Origin: Pedobacter sp. UBA1654
GTDB lineage: Bacteria > Bacteroidota > Bacteroidia > Sphingobacteriales > Sphingobacteriaceae
Reading direction: 5' to 3'
NCBI GenBank assembly: GCA_002320935.1
Contig: DCLG01000094.1
Location: forward strand, 15,982-22,669
DNA length: 6,688 nt
The stretch's first letter is position 1. Every line of letters begins with the position of its first letter. The notes under the pieces were generated by a model. It ran no database searches. It saw only the letters and a list, made by a program, of their open reading frames with translations, and was not told the DNA's origin. Shown one piece after another: positions 4,722 through 6,688 of the stretch. The translations under genes and the position numbers were made by a program.

Positions 4722-5920
4722 AATAGCTTGAGCTGGCGGTCCTCAGGTGGCTTTGCCGCTCCAAAGACGGTTCTACCGCCGTACTTCCAGGAATCATGAC
4801 GTTCCTTTTCGATGACTGCATCGAGATTCTGGTTGGGTGTAAAGCCCTGCTCTGCCATTCTGGAAAGTTCTGAGAGTTTTCTGATGGCCTGCAGCTTATC
4901 GGATTGGCCGACTTTAGATTTCTGAACGGCCCTGCGGAGTACTGCAATGGTTTCATCAAAAACTTTTATTGGTACCGGAAATGGGTGCCCGTCTTTGCCC
5001 CCATGGGCGAAAGAAAATCGAGCAGGGTCATCGAATCTGGAGGGCGTTCCATATATCACTTCGCTCACCAGGGCCATAGATTGTAACGTCCTTGGTCCCA
5101 TGCCTTCCAACAGCAGCAATGATTCAAAGTCCTTTGGGCGCTTTTCATGGCTAAGCCATAGCATTGCGCCGAGTCGTTTCAAGTCCACATCTTTAGCGCG
5201 AATGTCGTGATGATCCGGCATTTTTAGATGGCGCAGTTCGCCTAACATCCGTTGAGGGTCCTCCAGAGCCATTGATAGCATTGCATTTTGCGCGGGCAGT
5301 GCAGCCTTTGCAGCCATATTGATAATCCTCCCCTGATTGGTTCCTGCGATTCCGGAATGCGGATCGGAAACAAAGGAAGTGATGCCTGCAGAATGCCAGT
5401 GGTACCTGCGGGCGGTAGAACTATCCGGCCGCATCCCCTGCTGCACCACGGTCCATTCCCCAGATCTGTCGACGATAAAGCTGTGTAAGTACAACTGGAA
5501 GCCATCCTGAACAGCAGTATTGTCGACTTTGGCGCTCAGCCTGCTTGATCTCGCAAGTGCTTCCTCGTCAATGCCTGCGAATGCACCATACTTGATCAAC
5601 TCGACCGGAGTATTCCGGGACTGCTTGCCCTTACCTCCACATATATAGATCCCCAGCGTTGCTGCATGAGGGTTTACGGCCTTCTTTAAGGCACCCATAA
5701 CGGAGGTTGTGATCCCGGAAGAATGCCAGTCCATGCCCATTACCGCACCAAAGCTTTGAAACCAAAACGGATCACCAAGCCGTTGCAGGACAGCTACGGT
5801 CCCAAACTCTTCAATGATGGCTTCCGTAATTGCGAAGCCAAGTTTTGACATCCGTTCGGCGAGCCACATGGGCACATGCCCGTAATGCAGGGGCAGGTCT
5901 GCTGAGCCTGAACGCTTCAT
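4718..5920 (-). CDS. DUF763 domain-containing protein
   Basis: 400 residues, close to full family length. DUF763 occurs in archaea and bacteria and has no role I can state with confidence. Landmarks: RSGSADLPLHYGHVPMWL (3-20), LGDPFWFQSFGAVMGMDWHSSGIT (48-71), GGKGKQSRNTP (95-105), SRLSAKVDNTAVQDGFQLYLH (126-146), VVQQGMRPDSSTARRYHWHSAGIT (158-181), PDHHDI (235-240), a helix-hairpin-helix-like LLLLEGMGPRTLQSMALVSE (268-287) and HGGKDGHPFPV (306-316). The many invariant-looking His, Asp, Lys and Arg residues suggest an enzyme, and the hairpin suggests nucleic-acid binding; a DNA-processing role is inference. WHSxGIT occurs twice (65-71 and 175-181). The start codon lies 3 bp after the stop of the HAD phosphatase gene, so the pair is almost certainly co-transcribed and perhaps translationally coupled. 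The last residues, DRQLKLF, end on stop bases shared with the DUF2383-type gene. Confidence 0.92.
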   Translation of the reverse strand: MKRSGSADLPLHYGHVPMWLAERMSKLGFAITEAIIEEFGTVAVLQRLGDPFWFQSFGAVMGMDWHSSGITTSVMGALKKAVNPHAATLGIYICGGKGKQSRNTPVELIKYGAFAGIDEEALARSSRLSAKVDNTAVQDGFQLYLHSFIVDRSGEWTVVQQGMRPDSSTARRYHWHSAGITSFVSDPHSGIAGTNQGRIINMAAKAALPAQNAMLSMALEDPQRMLGELRHLKMPDHHDIRAKDVDLKRLGAMLWLSHEKRPKDFESLLLLEGMGPRTLQSMALVSEVIYGTPSRFDDPARFSFAHGGKDGHPFPVPIKVFDETIAVLRRAVQKSKVGQSDKLQAIRKLSELSRMAEQGFTPNQNLDAVIEKERHDSWKYGGRTVFGAAKPPEDRQLKLF

Positions 5921-5923
5921 TAC

Positions 5924-6538
5924 CTATCCAAATTCTAAAAGGTCTACACGCACCCAGTGCATACCCGCAGCTTCAGCTGCCTGTACCCCAGGTACACCAT
6001 CCTCAAACACCAGACACTTGTCTGGCGCAACACCAAGTAGTTCGGCGGCACGTAAAAACGGATCTGGAAAGGGTTTACCGCGTTCGGTATCACCGGCACA
6101 TACCAGCACCTCTACAAGGTCACGAATACCCAGTACTTCCAGGGTTCGTTCAATGGCATCTGTATCGCCGCCAGATACTACTGCAATCCGGACCTTTCCT
6201 GCATTGGCCTTCAAGTGTTCTACAACATAGTCAACAGGCTGTATTTTCTCCAGGTATTTCGCAGCAAAAATTTCTGCCTTGCGCGCCTTAAAGGCTGTCG
6301 GGACCAGGCTGCTGTTATATCTTGAATTGATTTCTTCAACAACGTTAGCTATTGGCCAGCCTGCAAGTTCGTTTATGATCGCAGGATCAAATACCACGTT
6401 ATGTTCCTTTGCGGCGTCAAGATAAGACTCCGTGTGTGCAGCCATATTGTCGGCCAGGGTTCCATCACAGTCATATAGAAAGGCCTGATAATCCCCTTCG
6501 GTTAGTGCACATAATTTTTCAAAATTGGATTGCTCCAT
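5924..6538 (-). CDS. HAD-superfamily phosphatase (beta-PGM/YqaB-like)
   Basis: 204 residues with all four haloacid-dehalogenase motifs: I, YDCDGTLAD with nucleophile D23 and acid/base D25; II, VVSGG with S122; III, RGKPFPDPF with K155; IV, FEDGVPGV with E179/D180. A helical cap of about 60 residues between motif I and the core (from about 33) is of the beta-phosphoglucomutase type, and the C-terminus (AAGMHWVRVDLLEFG) recalls E. coli YqaB, a sugar-phosphate phosphatase. The likely reaction is Mg2+-dependent hydrolysis of a small phosphorylated metabolite; the substrate is not readable. I chose ATG at 6538 because it follows an AT-rich leader and places motif I about 22 residues in. The frame stays open to 6670, but the extra 44 residues look non-domain and cover a promoter-like region. 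It is the first gene of the HAD-DUF763 unit. Confidence 0.9.
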   Translation of the reverse strand: MEQSNFEKLCALTEGDYQAFLYDCDGTLADNMAAHTESYLDAAKEHNVVFDPAIINELAGWPIANVVEEINSRYNSSLVPTAFKARKAEIFAAKYLEKIQPVDYVVEHLKANAGKVRIAVVSGGDTDAIERTLEVLGIRDLVEVLVCAGDTERGKPFPDPFLRAAELLGVAPDKCLVFEDGVPGVQAAEAAGMHWVRVDLLEFG

Positions 6539-6558
6539 ATTAATTTTAAATTTTTCTT

Positions 6559-6566
6559 CAAAAGTA
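6559..6566 (-). promoter_or_regulatory. Candidate -7 element for the HAD-DUF763 unit
   Basis: The minus strand reads TACTTTTG, an exact TAnnTTTG match ending 21 bp before the ATG at 6538. No TTG occurs 17-23 bp upstream; that zone is occupied by the inverted repeat at 6576-6611. This match also argues for the short HAD start. Confidence 0.4.
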
Positions 6567-6575
6567 GAATTAAAA

Positions 6576-6611
6576 ACATTGCTCACTCTAGTCATGGCGT
6601 CTGAGCAATGT
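6576..6611. promoter_or_regulatory. Perfect 10-bp inverted repeat upstream of the HAD-DUF763 unit
   Basis: ACATTGCTCA (6576-6585) and TGAGCAATGT (6602-6611) are perfect inverse complements with a 16-bp centre, so half-site centres are 26 bp apart. The repeat starts 9 bp upstream of the -7 match on the minus strand and covers the place where a -33 element would sit, which suggests a regulator site. Immediately beyond it, AAAGCTT (6612-6618) and AAAGCTTT (6627-6634) form a second small direct and inverted repeat. If the HAD gene began further upstream, these bases would be coding, which I consider less likely. Confidence 0.45.
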
Positions 6612-6688
6612 AAAGCTTCATAAAACAAAGCTTTTGTGCCATTTGTAATACTACCATGAACCAAGAGCATGAACTATTTTGGCTTTTT

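Noticed and set aside
4678..4959. 93-aa minus-strand open frame
   Set aside because: It is out of frame inside the DUF763 3' end and crosses into the DUF2383-type gene; no recognisable protein character.
5830..6291. 153-aa open frame on the + strand
   Set aside because: It lies antisense across the DUF763 and HAD genes, both supported by clear motifs; its His/Pro/Gln/Leu-rich composition is that of a shadow frame.
6539..6670. 44-residue N-terminal extension of the HAD phosphatase
   Set aside because: It would place an exact -7 promoter match and a 10-bp dyad inside coding sequence and add residues not expected for the family; ATG 6538 gives normal HAD length.

Overview
The window looks like ordinary chromosomal DNA from a Bacteroidota bacterium, most likely a Sphingobacteriaceae relative (Pedobacter or Mucilaginibacter type). 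The evidence is the protein families present (a long tryptophan-rich TspO-like membrane protein, a PA2169/DUF2383-type four-helix-bundle protein, small conserved hypotheticals of Bacteroidota type), the lack of Shine-Dalgarno sequences before the start codons, AT-rich leaders, and several matches to the Bacteroidota -7 promoter element TAnnTTTG. The genus is inferred from family resemblance, not shown by a marker gene. No mobile element, rRNA, tRNA or CRISPR array is visible.

Layout, left to right. A probable C-terminal fragment of a + strand gene (1-64) meets an unrecognised 132-aa minus-strand protein (69-467). A 295-bp divergent intergenic region (468-762) holds an 18-bp near-palindrome and an unusual array of 11-bp units in two opposed orientations. 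A TspO/MBR-like membrane protein (763-1539, +) overlaps by 13 bp the end of a two-gene minus-strand pair of tiny acidic proteins (1527-1745 and 1766-1987). A 228-bp divergent region (1988-2215) carries direct repeats and a promoter match. A small zinc-ribbon protein (2216-2431, +) and an unrecognised 199-aa protein (2506-3105, +) follow. The latter meets, stop codon on stop codon, an LLM-class flavin-dependent oxidoreductase (3102-4109, -). Across a divergent regulatory region with a perfect 9-bp inverted repeat lies the DUF2383-type protein (4266-4721, +). It again shares stop-codon bases with a DUF763 protein (4718-5920, -), which forms an apparent operon with an upstream HAD phosphatase (5924-6538, -).

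The genes do not form one obvious pathway. The oxidoreductase, the four-helix-bundle protein and the TspO homologue belong to families often found in stress or redox settings, but that link is only suggestive. The tightest functional pairing is the HAD phosphatase with the DUF763 protein (3-bp gap). DUF763 has no role I can name with confidence; its C-terminal helix-hairpin-helix-like segment suggests nucleic-acid binding.

The most unusual things seen are at the DNA level: the phased 11-bp array at 581-694, dyads placed at promoter-like positions before several genes, and four convergent gene ends that all overlap or lie within 4 bp. I see no convincing new multi-gene system here.
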